From: Flavobacterium weaverense
GTDB taxonomy: Bacteria > Bacteroidota > Bacteroidia > Flavobacteriales > Flavobacteriaceae
Length of the DNA stretch: 64,000 bases
Assembly: GCF_003688495.1 (NCBI RefSeq)
Contig: NZ_REFH01000007.1
Coordinates: 620,001-684,000 of the forward strand
Direction: 5' to 3'
Shown here: positions 1-9,104 of the stretch, one piece after another
How the letters are laid out: each line of letters opens with the position of its first letter
Numbering within the stretch: the first letter of the stretch is position 1
The notes under the pieces: generated by a model
Seen by the model: the letters and a program-made list of their open reading frames with translations, nothing else
Databases searched by the model: none
Told to the model about the DNA's origin: nothing
Made by a program: the position numbers and the translations under genes

Positions 1-1608
1 TTGAAAGAAAGAATAGAAAGCGTACAACCAACATTGTTTTTAATATCTGTTCCATTTCCTGGTAATCTATACGCTGCATTTCGATCAGCACAATGGATTA
101 AGCAAAATCATCCTCATATTAAAATTTCTATGGGCGGTGGATTTCCCAATACGGAATTGCGTTCATTAGCTGATGCTCGTGTTTTTGAGTTTTTTGACTT
201 TATAACTTTGGATGATGGCGAAGTTCCAATTGAAGAATTGATTACAGCATTAACTACCGAAGGACTAGAAAAAAAATATAAGCGCACTTTTCTCCTCGAA
301 GGTGGAAAGGTAGTTTACAAAAATAATTCTACGAGGCAAGATTATAAGCAATCACAAGTAGGAACTCCAGATTATTCTGATTTACTTTTAGATAAATATA
401 TTTCTGTCATTGAAATTGTCAATCCGATGCATAGAATGTGGAGCGATGGACGGTGGAATAAATTGACCATGGCTCACGGCTGTTACTGGGGAAAATGCAC
501 GTTTTGCGATATTTCTTTGGATTACATAAAAATTTACGAGCCCGTCGCCGCTAATTTATTGTGCGATCGAATGGAAGAATTGATGGAGAAAACTGGGCAA
601 AATGGTTTTCACTATGTCGATGAAGCTGCACCACCTGCACTAATGCGAGCATTAGCACTCGAAATCCTAAAAAGAAATTTAGCCGTGACTTGGTGGACTA
701 ATATTCGTTTTGAGAAAAGTTTTAGTAAAGATTTATGTTTGCTGCTAAAAGCATCAGGTTGTATTGCTGTTTCTGGCGGTCTCGAAGTAGCTTCAGATCG
801 ATTACTAAAACTCATTGATAAAGGAGTAACGGTAGAGCAAGTTGCAAAAGTTACTAGAAATTTTACTGAAGCAGGAGTAATGGTTCACGCCTATTTAATG
901 TATGGCTATCCTACGCAAACCATCCAAGAATCAGTTGATAGTTTAGAAATGGTTAGGCAATTGTTTGAAGTTGGTGTTTTACAATCTGGTTTTTGGCATC
1001 AATTTGCTATGACAGCGCATAGTCCTGTTGGAATGTATCCCGAGAAATTTGGTGTAAAAAAAGAAACAGAAGCAATCGGAACATTTGCTAATAATGACAT
1101 TAATTATGTCGATTCTACAGGAATTGATCATGAGAAATTTAGTTTTGGACTGAAAAAATCTTTATTTAATTTCATGCACGGCATTTGTTTTGACTATGAA
1201 CTGCAAGATTGGTTTGATTTTAAAATTCCGAAAACAAGAATTCCTCACGATTTTATTTTCGACGCTTTGCAAGAAGAAAATGATTTTAATATAAAATCTA
1301 GTGCAAAAATAGTTTGGTTGGGCGGAAATCCGTCAACAGCTTTTTTTACAAAAACAAAAAAAGGAAGTTCATGGGAAATGGCAACGTTAACTTTGCATGA
1401 TAAAAAAGAAAGTTTTAGTATCCATACTAATAAAGCGGAAGGAGAATGGCTAATCGAAATTCTGAAAAAACTAGCGGTGTCTAACGCAAAAACGTATACA
1501 TTTCAGGAAGTTAAAGCTGATTTTGAAAGTGTTTTAGAGGATTTTGAATTATTCTGGTATTCTAAACCAATAAAGACTTTAAGAGACTATGGTTTATTAG
1601 TTTTATAA
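1..1608 (+). CDS. B12-binding radical SAM protein, 5' partial
   Basis: The reading frame is open from the first base, so the true start lies upstream. The visible first ~80 residues resemble the second half of a cobalamin-binding Rossmann domain (MGGGFPN, then LDDGEVPIEEL). A radical SAM core follows, with the cluster motif C161-x4-C166-x2-C169 (GCYWGKCTFCD) and later SGGLEVASDRLL and MYGYPTQT, typical of B12-dependent radical SAM enzymes. The first cysteine spacing is four residues rather than the classical three. The C-terminal ~150 residues match no domain I recognise. By family it would use S-adenosylmethionine and cobalamin for a methyl transfer or rearrangement, substrate unknown. It ends 101 bp before the carboxylase genes and is not obviously tied to them. 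Confidence 0.8.
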   Translation: MKERIESVQPTLFLISVPFPGNLYAAFRSAQWIKQNHPHIKISMGGGFPNTELRSLADARVFEFFDFITLDDGEVPIEELITALTTEGLEKKYKRTFLLEGGKVVYKNNSTRQDYKQSQVGTPDYSDLLLDKYISVIEIVNPMHRMWSDGRWNKLTMAHGCYWGKCTFCDISLDYIKIYEPVAANLLCDRMEELMEKTGQNGFHYVDEAAPPALMRALALEILKRNLAVTWWTNIRFEKSFSKDLCLLLKASGCIAVSGGLEVASDRLLKLIDKGVTVEQVAKVTRNFTEAGVMVHAYLMYGYPTQTIQESVDSLEMVRQLFEVGVLQSGFWHQFAMTAHSPVGMYPEKFGVKKETEAIGTFANNDINYVDSTGIDHEKFSFGLKKSLFNFMHGICFDYELQDWFDFKIPKTRIPHDFIFDALQEENDFNIKSSAKIVWLGGNPSTAFFTKTKKGSSWEMATLTLHDKKESFSIHTNKAEGEWLIEILKKLAVSNAKTYTFQEVKADFESVLEDFELFWYSKPIKTLRDYGLLVL

Positions 1609-1709
1609 CTTTTTTACATAAAACTATACCATTTTAGCATAAAACTAGTTATTTAAAATTACGAAAACGATTTCTTTCCTTATTTTTACGGCCAATAAAA
1701 AATGTACTT

Positions 1710-2195
1710 ATGAGTATTGGTTATAAAGTAAATGTCAATGACGCTTTTCATTTTGATATTGAAAAGGAAAGTGTTTCACTATTAGATTCGGTTTCTGTGG
1801 AAGATAATAAATTTCACGTACTGCATGAAAATATACCCTACAAAGCAGAAATTCTATCTGCTGATTTCAATCAAAAAAAATATACTGTCAAAGTAAATAA
1901 CAATACTTATACAGTAGCGATCTCAAATCCATTAGATCTTTTAATTAAGGAAATGGGATTTGAAGTAGGTCTTACAAAACAAGTAAATTTCATAAAAGCT
2001 CCTATGCCAGGACTAATTTTAGAAATTAGTGTAATTGTTGGTCAAGAGGTAAAACAAAATGATAATCTAATTATTCTTGGAGCTATGAAAATGGAAAACA
2101 GTTTTCTTTCTCCTCGCGATGGAATTATTAAATCAATTTCAGTAAAAATTGGAGATGCAGTTGACAAAGGACAGCTTTTGATTGAATTTGAGTAG
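1710..2195 (+). CDS. biotin carboxyl carrier protein of acyl-CoA carboxylase
   Basis: 161 residues ending in a biotinyl/lipoyl domain (about residues 92-161). The biotinylation motif GAMKMEN puts the acceptor lysine at K127, preceded by the conserved KAPMPGLI. The N-terminal ~85 residues are a short extension lacking the proline/alanine-rich linker of FabE-type AccB, which fits the carrier of a propionyl- or other acyl-CoA carboxylase. It would carry carboxybiotin between the biotin carboxylase and carboxyltransferase encoded just downstream on the same strand. The stop is followed by a structured repeat-like spacer before accC. Confidence 0.92.
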   Translation: MSIGYKVNVNDAFHFDIEKESVSLLDSVSVEDNKFHVLHENIPYKAEILSADFNQKKYTVKVNNNTYTVAISNPLDLLIKEMGFEVGLTKQVNFIKAPMPGLILEISVIVGQEVKQNDNLIILGAMKMENSFLSPRDGIIKSISVKIGDAVDKGQLLIEFE

Positions 2196-2201
2196 AATGT
2201 T

Positions 2202-2316
2202 GCGACGAAGGCGCAAAGACACTAAGGTTTTTGTAAAGCATCTATGCTTTACATCTTTTCGCCAAACGGTTACAAAATAAATAAAAAATGACTTAGTGAA
2301 TTGGTGCCTTTGCGGC
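2202..2316 (+). repeat. nested inverted repeat between the biotin carrier and accC genes
   Basis: Outer arms at 2202-2226 and 2292-2316 are imperfect inverted repeats (about 18 of 25 positions pair). Inside lies a perfect hairpin GTAAAGCA-TCTA-TGCTTTAC (2233-2252). The element fills almost the whole spacer between two co-directional genes of one pathway, so the transcript would carry a long hairpin there. I recall similar sequences (gcgcaaagacactaag / cttagtg...gcctttgcggc) as intergenic repeats in Flavobacterium genomes, but this was not checked, and no second copy of this type was noticed in the window. Confidence 0.6.
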
Positions 2317-2339
2317 AAAAAAATAAAAATTTAAAAATA

Positions 2340-3779
2340 ATGAAAAAAATATTAATTGCAAATCGAGGAGAAATTGCCATTAGAGTGATGAAAACTGCTC
2401 AAAAAATGGGTATTAAAACTGTTGCAGTTTACTCCACAGTGGATAGAAATGCACCTCACGTAAAGTTTGCTGATGAAGCAGTTTGTATTGGAGAAGCGCC
2501 TTCAAGCGAATCCTATTTGCTAGGAAGTAAAATTATAGAAGTTGCAAAAAGTTTAGGAGTAGATGCTATTCACCCTGGTTATGGCTTCTTGAGTGAAAAT
2601 GCTGATTTTGCTGAAGAATGTGAAAAAAACAACATCATATTCATTGGTCCAAAATCTAAAGCTATCCGAGTTATGGGAAGCAAATTAGCGGCTAAAGATG
2701 CCGTAAAAGAATATAACATTCCTATGGTTCCAGGTGTTGATGAAGCAATTACTGATATAGAAAAAGCGAAACTGGCAGCAAAAGCAATTGGTTTTCCTAT
2801 TTTGATTAAAGCTTCTGCAGGTGGTGGTGGAAAAGGAATGCGAGTAGTAGAATCTGAAAGTGATTTTGAATCTCAGATGAATAGAGCAATAAGTGAAGCC
2901 ATCGCAGCTTTTGGGGATGGTTCTGTTTTTATCGAAAAGTATGTTGCGTCACCAAGGCATATCGAGATCCAAGTGATGGCTGATAGTCATGGAACTATTC
3001 TATATTTATTTGAAAGAGAGTGTAGTATTCAGCGTCGTCACCAAAAAGTGATTGAAGAAGCACCCTCTTCAGTTTTAACTGCAGAACTAAGAAAAAAGAT
3101 GGGAGAAGCAGCGGTTTTAGTTGCTAAAGCGTGTGATTATCTTGGCGCTGGAACTGTCGAATTTTTATTAGATGAAAGTAATAATTTCTATTTCCTCGAA
3201 ATGAATACTCGTTTGCAAGTTGAACATCCGGTAACGGAATGGATTACTGGAACAGACTTAGTGGAACTCCAAATAAGAGTTGCCAGAGGAGAAGCTTTAG
3301 CATTCAAACAAGAAGATTTGAAAATTAAGGGACATGCTGTTGAATTGCGTGTATATGCTGAGGATCCTATGAATGACTTTCTACCAAGCGTAGGTCATTT
3401 AGAGGTGTATCAATTACCTTTTGGTGAAAACATTCGTGTAGATAATGGTTTTGAACAAGGAATGGACATCCCTATTTATTATGATCCGATGTTAGCAAAG
3501 CTAATTACTTACGGTGAAACGCGTGAAGAGGCGATTCAATTGATGATCAAAGCAATTTCTGATTATCATGTAGAAGGCGTGCAGACAACTTTACCTTTTG
3601 GCAAATTTGTTTTTGAACATGAGGCATTCCGTTCTGGTAATTTTGATACGCACTTTGTTAAAAAATATTACAACGCAGATGTATTAAAAACACAAATGAA
3701 TAAAGAGGCCGAAATAGCAGCTTTGATAGCGATGAAACATTATTTTGAAGATCAAAAAATAGTGCGTTTACCAAACTAA
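2340..3779 (+). CDS. accC: acetyl/acyl-CoA carboxylase biotin carboxylase subunit
   Basis: 479 residues, a full-length biotin carboxylase. The start is ATG 2340 (MKKILIANRGEIAIRVM), the family's usual N-terminus. An upstream TTG at 2301 would add 13 residues translated from the intergenic repeat and is rejected. Seen: preATP-grasp domain (HPGYGFLSEN), ATP-grasp with glycine-rich loop KASAGGGGKGMR, the catalytic segment FLEMNTRLQVEHPVTE, and the C-terminal domain (VELRVYAEDP). It uses ATP and bicarbonate to carboxylate biotin on the carrier encoded upstream. With the carboxyltransferase 107 bp downstream it completes an acyl-CoA carboxylase. Confidence 0.95.
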   Translation: MKKILIANRGEIAIRVMKTAQKMGIKTVAVYSTVDRNAPHVKFADEAVCIGEAPSSESYLLGSKIIEVAKSLGVDAIHPGYGFLSENADFAEECEKNNIIFIGPKSKAIRVMGSKLAAKDAVKEYNIPMVPGVDEAITDIEKAKLAAKAIGFPILIKASAGGGGKGMRVVESESDFESQMNRAISEAIAAFGDGSVFIEKYVASPRHIEIQVMADSHGTILYLFERECSIQRRHQKVIEEAPSSVLTAELRKKMGEAAVLVAKACDYLGAGTVEFLLDESNNFYFLEMNTRLQVEHPVTEWITGTDLVELQIRVARGEALAFKQEDLKIKGHAVELRVYAEDPMNDFLPSVGHLEVYQLPFGENIRVDNGFEQGMDIPIYYDPMLAKLITYGETREEAIQLMIKAISDYHVEGVQTTLPFGKFVFEHEAFRSGNFDTHFVKKYYNADVLKTQMNKEAEIAALIAMKHYFEDQKIVRLPN

Positions 3780-3886
3780 AAATAATAAATTTATTTTTAG
3801 ATTTTCTAAAACTTGAAGTGATTTATCAATAATTCTTAGACTTTTAAGTAACTAAATGGTGGCTTAATTGTTAATAAAAATACAGC

Positions 3887-5428
3887 ATGGAAGATAAAAT
3901 AAGCATACTTAATAATAAAATTGCTGAAGCCCATTTAGGTGGTGGTAAGAAACGTATTGAAAAACAACATTCCAATAAAAAATTAACCGCAAGAGAGCGC
4001 GTTGAGTATATAATGGATGAAGGTTCATTTGAAGAAATTGGACTTTTAGTTACACATCGTACTTCCGATTTTGGTATGGAAAAGGAGCTTTATTATGGCG
4101 ACGGTGTTATTACGGGATATGGAACTATTAATGGACGATTAGTTTACATTTTTGCACAAGATTTTACTGTTTTTGGAGGTTCTTTATCTGAGACGCACGC
4201 AGAAAAAATTTGTAAAGTAATGGACATGGCAGTCAAAATGGGAGCACCTATGATAGGACTGAATGATTCTGGTGGAGCACGTATACAAGAAGGCGTTCGA
4301 TCTTTAGGTGGATATGCTGATATTTTCTTTAGAAATGTGCAAGCATCAGGGGTAATTCCACAAATTTCGGCTATTATGGGACCATGTGCTGGTGGAGCGG
4401 TTTATTCGCCGGCAATGACCGACTTTACAATGATGGTAGAAGGTACGAGTTATATGTTTGTGACTGGACCAAATGTAGTAAAAACAGTAACTAACGAAAC
4501 AGTAACTTCAGAAGAATTAGGTGGAGCAAGCGCGCATTCAACTAAGTCGGGAGTGGCACATTATACTTCAACAAACGATGTAGAATGCTTAGAAGATTTA
4601 AAGAGATTATTAAGCTATTTGCCGCAAAGTAATAAAGAAGTTCCGGCTAATATTCCTTATGAGTTAAAGAATGAAGTTAGGGAAGAATTACTAAATATAA
4701 TACCTGATAATCCAAATAAACCGTATGATATGCATGCTATTATTAGTGGTATTATAGACGAAGATAGTTTTTTCGAAATTCATAAAAATTATGCTGATAA
4801 TATTTTAGTTGGTTTTGCAAGACTGGGAGGAAGAAGCATTGGTATTATCGCAAATCAACCTATGGTTTTAGCAGGTTGCTTAGATGTGAATAGTTCGAAA
4901 AAAGCAGCTCGATTTACTCGCTTTTGCGACGCATTCAATATTCCGTTATTAGTTTTAGTTGATGTACCAGGATTTTTACCGGGGACAGATCAAGAATGGA
5001 ATGGAATCATTGTCCATGGAGCAAAATTATTATATGCATTAAGTGAAGCAACTGTTCCAAGAGTTACAGTAATTACTCGTAAAGCATATGGTGGAGCTTA
5101 TGACGTGATGAATTCGAAACATATTGGTGCTGATATGAACTTTGCGTGGCCTACTGCTGAAATTGCAGTAATGGGTGCTAAGGGCGCTTCTGAAATTATT
5201 TTTAAAAAGGAAATAAATGAAGCGTCAGATCAAGAAGCTAAATTATTAGAAAAAGAGGCTGAGTATGCTAACTTATTTGCAAATCCATACACAGCTGCTC
5301 AGCGCGGTTTTGTGGATGAGGTTATCTTACCGCAAGATACTCGAACAAAACTTCTAAAAGCTTTTAGTATGCTTGAAAATAAAGTGAGCGTTACTCCAAA
5401 TCGCAAACATGGAAATATTCCATTATAA
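3887..5428 (+). CDS. acyl-CoA carboxylase carboxyltransferase (propionyl-CoA type)
   Basis: 513 residues, the usual length for PccB-type single-chain carboxyltransferases. Two crotonase-fold halves are visible. The first carries [13 protein letters not shown] and [18 protein letters not shown] (acyl-CoA and biotin oxyanion holes). The second carries [18 protein letters not shown] and [14 protein letters not shown]. From memory, the aspartate in GGAYD corresponds to the residue linked with propionyl-CoA preference in actinobacterial PccB, so propionyl-CoA carboxylation to methylmalonyl-CoA is the likeliest reaction; acetyl- or other acyl-CoAs remain possible. It is the last gene of the carboxylase set and is followed by a strong terminator. 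Confidence 0.92.
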   Translation: MEDKISILNNKIAEAHLGGGKKRIEKQHSNKKLTARERVEYIMDEGSFEEIGLLVTHRTSDFGMEKELYYGDGVITGYGTINGRLVYIFAQDFTVFGGSLSETHAEKICKVMDMAVKMGAPMIGLNDSGGARIQEGVRSLGGYADIFFRNVQASGVIPQISAIMGPCAGGAVYSPAMTDFTMMVEGTSYMFVTGPNVVKTVTNETVTSEELGGASAHSTKSGVAHYTSTNDVECLEDLKRLLSYLPQSNKEVPANIPYELKNEVREELLNIIPDNPNKPYDMHAIISGIIDEDSFFEIHKNYADNILVGFARLGGRSIGIIANQPMVLAGCLDVNSSKKAARFTRFCDAFNIPLLVLVDVPGFLPGTDQEWNGIIVHGAKLLYALSEATVPRVTVITRKAYGGAYDVMNSKHIGADMNFAWPTAEIAVMGAKGASEIIFKKEINEASDQEAKLLEKEAEYANLFANPYTAAQRGFVDEVILPQDTRTKLLKAFSMLENKVSVTPNRKHGNIPL

Positions 5429-5450
5429 GGAGTATATATTATAAAGTATC

Positions 5451-5478
5451 AAAACCAGCTTATAGGGCTGGTTTTTTT
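5451..5478 (+). terminator. rho-independent terminator after the carboxylase genes
   Basis: Stem AAACCAGC / GCTGGTTT (5452-5459 with 5467-5474) around a 7-nt loop, followed by a T run. It lies 23 bp after the carboxyltransferase stop and closes the transcription unit. Confidence 0.85.
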
Positions 5479-5530
5479 TATGTTTTTAATTAATAAATTT
5501 AAAATAAAGTAAAAAATAAAATTGTTGTCT

Positions 5531-5538
5531 TAACTTTG
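5531..5538 (+). promoter_or_regulatory. -7 box of the aldo/keto reductase promoter
   Basis: TAACTTTG fits the Bacteroidota TAnnTTTG -7 consensus and sits about 35 bp before the start codon, after the carboxylase terminator. No convincing TTG -33 element was found at the usual spacing, so the call rests on one element and its position. Confidence 0.4.
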
Positions 5539-5572
5539 GAATATCAACAACTGAGTTTTAAAAATAAATACA

Positions 5573-6529
5573 ATGAAATACAATAGATGTGGGAAAAGCG
5601 GCTTATTATTACCGCAAATTTCTTTAGGATTATGGCATAATTTCGGGTCGGTTGATAATTTTGAAAATGGAGAAAGTATCGTCAAAGCTGCCTTTGATAA
5701 AGGGATTACTCACTTTGATTTAGCTAACAATTATGGTCCCATTCCTGGTTCAGCAGAGACTAACTTTGGAAAAATTTTAAAAAATAATTTTCAGGGAAAT
5801 TTAAGAGATCAAATTGTTATTTCTACAAAAGCCGGTTACACCATGTGGGACGGTCCTTACGGTGACTGGGGATCGCGAAAATATTTATTGTCTAGTTTAG
5901 ACCAAAGTTTAAAGCGAATGAATGTAGATTATGTTGATATATTTTATTCTCATCGTTTTGATCCTGAAACACCTTTGGAAGAGACAATGATGGCTTTAGA
6001 TTATGCAGTGCGAAGTGGGAAAGCTTTATATGCTGGAATTTCTAATTATGATCCAAAGCAAACAGCTGAAGCAACCGCAATTCTAAAAAGACTAGGAACA
6101 CCATGTTTAATTCATCAGGTCAAATACTCAATGTTTGTTAGAGAACCTGAAAATGGATTGCTTGATGTTCTTGAAGAAAAAGGAGTAGGATGCATTGCTT
6201 TTTCACCTTTAGCGCAAGGACTGTTAACCGATAAATATCTTAAGGGAGTGCCTGAAAATTCACGAGCTTCGAATCCTAATGGTCATTTAAAATTAGAGGA
6301 AGTTTCAGAGGGAAAAATTGAAAAAATTAGATCGTTAAATGAGATAGCAAAGAATCGAAATCAGTCATTAGCACAAATGTCGTTAGCGTGGTTGCTAAAA
6401 GATAGTCGAATTTCGTCAGTGTTGATTGGTGCAAGTTCAGTCGAGCAACTAAAAAACAATATTGATAGTACAAAAACATTGCAATTTTCGCAAGAGGAAT
6501 TGCTGTCTATTGAAAGTGTTTTAAAATAA
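5573..6529 (+). CDS. aldo/keto reductase (YghZ-like)
   Basis: 318 residues forming one NADPH-dependent (alpha/beta)8 aldo/keto reductase domain. Visible motifs: HFDLANNYG (the D and catalytic Y), ISTKAGYTMWDGPYG (the K and a YghZ-typical insert), the catalytic His in DIFYSHRFDP, and the cofactor-binding end VLIGASSVEQLKNN. The insert and the NYGPIPGSAE segment resemble the L-glyceraldehyde-3-phosphate/methylglyoxal reductase subgroup, so reduction of small aldehydes is likely, though the physiological substrate is unknown. It is a single gene between a terminator and a 260-bp spacer. Confidence 0.9.
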   Translation: MKYNRCGKSGLLLPQISLGLWHNFGSVDNFENGESIVKAAFDKGITHFDLANNYGPIPGSAETNFGKILKNNFQGNLRDQIVISTKAGYTMWDGPYGDWGSRKYLLSSLDQSLKRMNVDYVDIFYSHRFDPETPLEETMMALDYAVRSGKALYAGISNYDPKQTAEATAILKRLGTPCLIHQVKYSMFVREPENGLLDVLEEKGVGCIAFSPLAQGLLTDKYLKGVPENSRASNPNGHLKLEEVSEGKIEKIRSLNEIAKNRNQSLAQMSLAWLLKDSRISSVLIGASSVEQLKNNIDSTKTLQFSQEELLSIESVLK

Positions 6530-6789
6530 AATATGTTTGAATTCGATGATTTCTCCCTAATTCCATTACTGTACAATTGATACTTTTCTTCATAAAACTC
6601 GAATATTCATTTTTTTTATATTTTTAGATAATTAATTCAGTAAAGAATGTAAGGCATTGATTTTCAAATGATTTGAAATATTTATTTTATTTATGTAAAA
6701 AATATCCTAACTTGCGGCAGAAAAAAGCACGAGATATTTTATAAATTCCCGTACGACGTTTCTTATTTGGCTTAAGCCTGCCCGTCACT

Positions 6790-8910
6790 ATGAATAGATT
6801 TTTTAATTTGAACACTTACTTTAAATTGTTGTTGTTGATTATTTCAGCAATGGTATTTTTTATAGTGCTTTATATCTCATTGTATCTTTATGGAGTGCGA
6901 GGCGAAGAGGATTTTTATAAAACTACTGTTAGTCGCTACGACATCGAAGTAAAATCTCTATTTAAACTAAATTCTAGAACGCTTGCTGCTACAATTATAG
7001 ATGTCACTTTTTGGGATGACTTGGTAGAATTTACGAAGACAGAAGATATAAAATGGTATAATAAATATATTTCAAACGAATTTGAATCTTATGATGCTGA
7101 CTTTGTAGGCGTTTATAATTTAGAAGGTAAGCAAATAAGTAAAACAATTTCTTCTAAAATAAGCGGTGCGGATTTTATTCCAAAGTCATTGCTGGCGGCA
7201 CTTTATAAAAGTAAATTAAAGACATTTTACGTAAAAATTCCAGAGGGTGTTGTTGAAGTTTACGGCGCAACTATTCACCCATCAAACGATTCTAAGAAAA
7301 ACAAAACTTTACCTTCAGGTTATTTTTTTATAGCTAGACTTTTAGATCAATCTTTCTTTGAGGGTTTAGGTACTATTAGTAGTTCATACGTTAATTTAGC
7401 ACCCGCTAATTATAAGATTAAAGCTCAAGATGACATTATCACTGTTGGACTAGAATTAAAAGATTGGAACGAAAAAGTTGTCAATAAATTAATTTTTAAA
7501 AGACCTTTCAATTTAAATTACAGCAAAACTAAGGAAGTACTTTTTGTAGTTGTGCTGGCCTCAATAGTTTGCATCTTAATATTTATTTATTATACCAAGA
7601 AGTGGGTTTACAATCCAATAGAACAAATTAGAAAAATTTTAGAAATAGGTGATACCAACTCAATAAATGAATTAAAGAAATTTAAAGGTGAGTTTGTTAC
7701 GATTAGCGATTTATTTGAAGAAAATAGAAATCAAAGAATACAATTAGAAATTGCGAAATTAAAGGCGGAAGAAAGCGATAATTTGAAGTCTTCTTTTTTG
7801 GCTAATTTGTCTCATGAGATTAGAACTCCTATGAATGCTATTATTGGCTACAGTGACTTATTAAGTGATAATGGTTTAGATGATAAAGAAAAACGTAAGT
7901 ATTTAAAAATCATTAAAAGTAGTGGTACTAATTTAGTAGCAATTATTGAGGATCTTATTGAAATGTCTAAAATTGACGCAAGACAAATAGCTCCTAATTA
8001 TAAATCTTTGGATTTAGATAAATGTATAAATGATTTGTACAATTCCATAAAGATTACCATTCCTAAAGAAAAAAACATTGAGTTTTATATTGTAGATAAT
8101 TTAGAACATTTACATACTAATATTTTAAGTGATGAAATTAAACTGAAGCAAATTATTGTGAACTTGGTTACCAATGCTTTAAAATTTACAGATGAGGGCT
8201 TTGTCTCTTTTGGTTATACCATTTACGAAGAAAAAGGAATAATTGAATTTACCGTTGAGGATTCTGGCAAGGGAATAGATGATAATCATCTTAAGGTAAT
8301 ATTTGAACGTTTTAGAAGGCTAGAAGACAATACAAGTAAAGAGACAAACGGGTTAGGACTTGGTTTGTGTATTACAAAAGCTTACGTTGAAATGCTAGGA
8401 GGTGAAATATTTGTGAAATCTAAAATAGGATTTGGTTCTTCTTTTACATTTACTTTACCGCTTAAATTAGATGCAGCTATCAAAGAGAGTAAAGAAAATA
8501 AGCTTGTCAAAATCACAAGAAATGTTAACGGAAAGACCATTTTAATTGCAGAGGATAACACTATTAATTTCTTGCTCCTGAAAAAAATAGTAGAATCAAA
8601 AGGTCACTTTGTAATACGAGCTATAAATGGTCAAGAAGCAATCGCTTTGTGTGTCGAGAATCTCGATATTGATCTGGTATTTATGGATATAAAAATGCCT
8701 ATTCTTAACGGCTTTCAATCCTTTGAACAAATAAAAGCTTTAAAACCTAATCTTCCAGTCATTGCTCAAACGGCTTGCTCTTCATTTGAAGATAAAGATA
8801 AAATAATTCAATGTGGTTTTTCAGATTATATCACCAAACCATTTGATAAGCAAAAGGTCTATGAAGTACTTGATATTGCTTTTAATACTGAAAGTATTGA
8901 TATACTTTAA
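6790..8910 (+). CDS. membrane hybrid histidine kinase with CHASE4-like sensor
   Basis: 706 residues: TM segment 11-35, a periplasmic region 36-247 with a CHASE4-like start (IIDVTFWDDLVEF), TM 248-268, a short linker, and a HisKA domain with H342 in LANLSHEIRTPMNAIIGYS. The ATPase domain shows N462 (NLVTNALKF), EDSGKGID and GLGLGL. The receiver (580-700) has acidic E588/D589, phospho-acceptor D633 (FMDIKMPILNG), T661 and K683 (TKPF). All catalytic residues are present. The receiver ends the protein and there is no DNA-binding domain, so output goes through a phosphorelay partner not encoded next door. The signal is unknown. Confidence 0.92.
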   Translation: MNRFFNLNTYFKLLLLIISAMVFFIVLYISLYLYGVRGEEDFYKTTVSRYDIEVKSLFKLNSRTLAATIIDVTFWDDLVEFTKTEDIKWYNKYISNEFESYDADFVGVYNLEGKQISKTISSKISGADFIPKSLLAALYKSKLKTFYVKIPEGVVEVYGATIHPSNDSKKNKTLPSGYFFIARLLDQSFFEGLGTISSSYVNLAPANYKIKAQDDIITVGLELKDWNEKVVNKLIFKRPFNLNYSKTKEVLFVVVLASIVCILIFIYYTKKWVYNPIEQIRKILEIGDTNSINELKKFKGEFVTISDLFEENRNQRIQLEIAKLKAEESDNLKSSFLANLSHEIRTPMNAIIGYSDLLSDNGLDDKEKRKYLKIIKSSGTNLVAIIEDLIEMSKIDARQIAPNYKSLDLDKCINDLYNSIKITIPKEKNIEFYIVDNLEHLHTNILSDEIKLKQIIVNLVTNALKFTDEGFVSFGYTIYEEKGIIEFTVEDSGKGIDDNHLKVIFERFRRLEDNTSKETNGLGLGLCITKAYVEMLGGEIFVKSKIGFGSSFTFTLPLKLDAAIKESKENKLVKITRNVNGKTILIAEDNTINFLLLKKIVESKGHFVIRAINGQEAIALCVENLDIDLVFMDIKMPILNGFQSFEQIKALKPNLPVIAQTACSSFEDKDKIIQCGFSDYITKPFDKQKVYEVLDIAFNTESIDIL

Positions 8911-9104
8911 TTTCTTCAGTAAGATTTCCTTCGATTGTTGATATATTTTTGACTTCTCTATTAATTTATTTGTCCAATAATTTTTTGATAGCTAAAGTTT
9001 TTATAATTGTTTTCTATTTCTATCATGAGTAAGTTAACTTTATGTTTAGAAAATCCAGCTTTGGATTTCATGAATAATTATCACGAATTTTAAACTTATC
9101 GCAA

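Noticed and set aside
9025..9093. 22-codon frame just before the aldehyde dehydrogenase gene, possibly a leader peptide
   Set aside because: No ribosome-binding or attenuator structure and no regulatory codon run; frames this short occur by chance.
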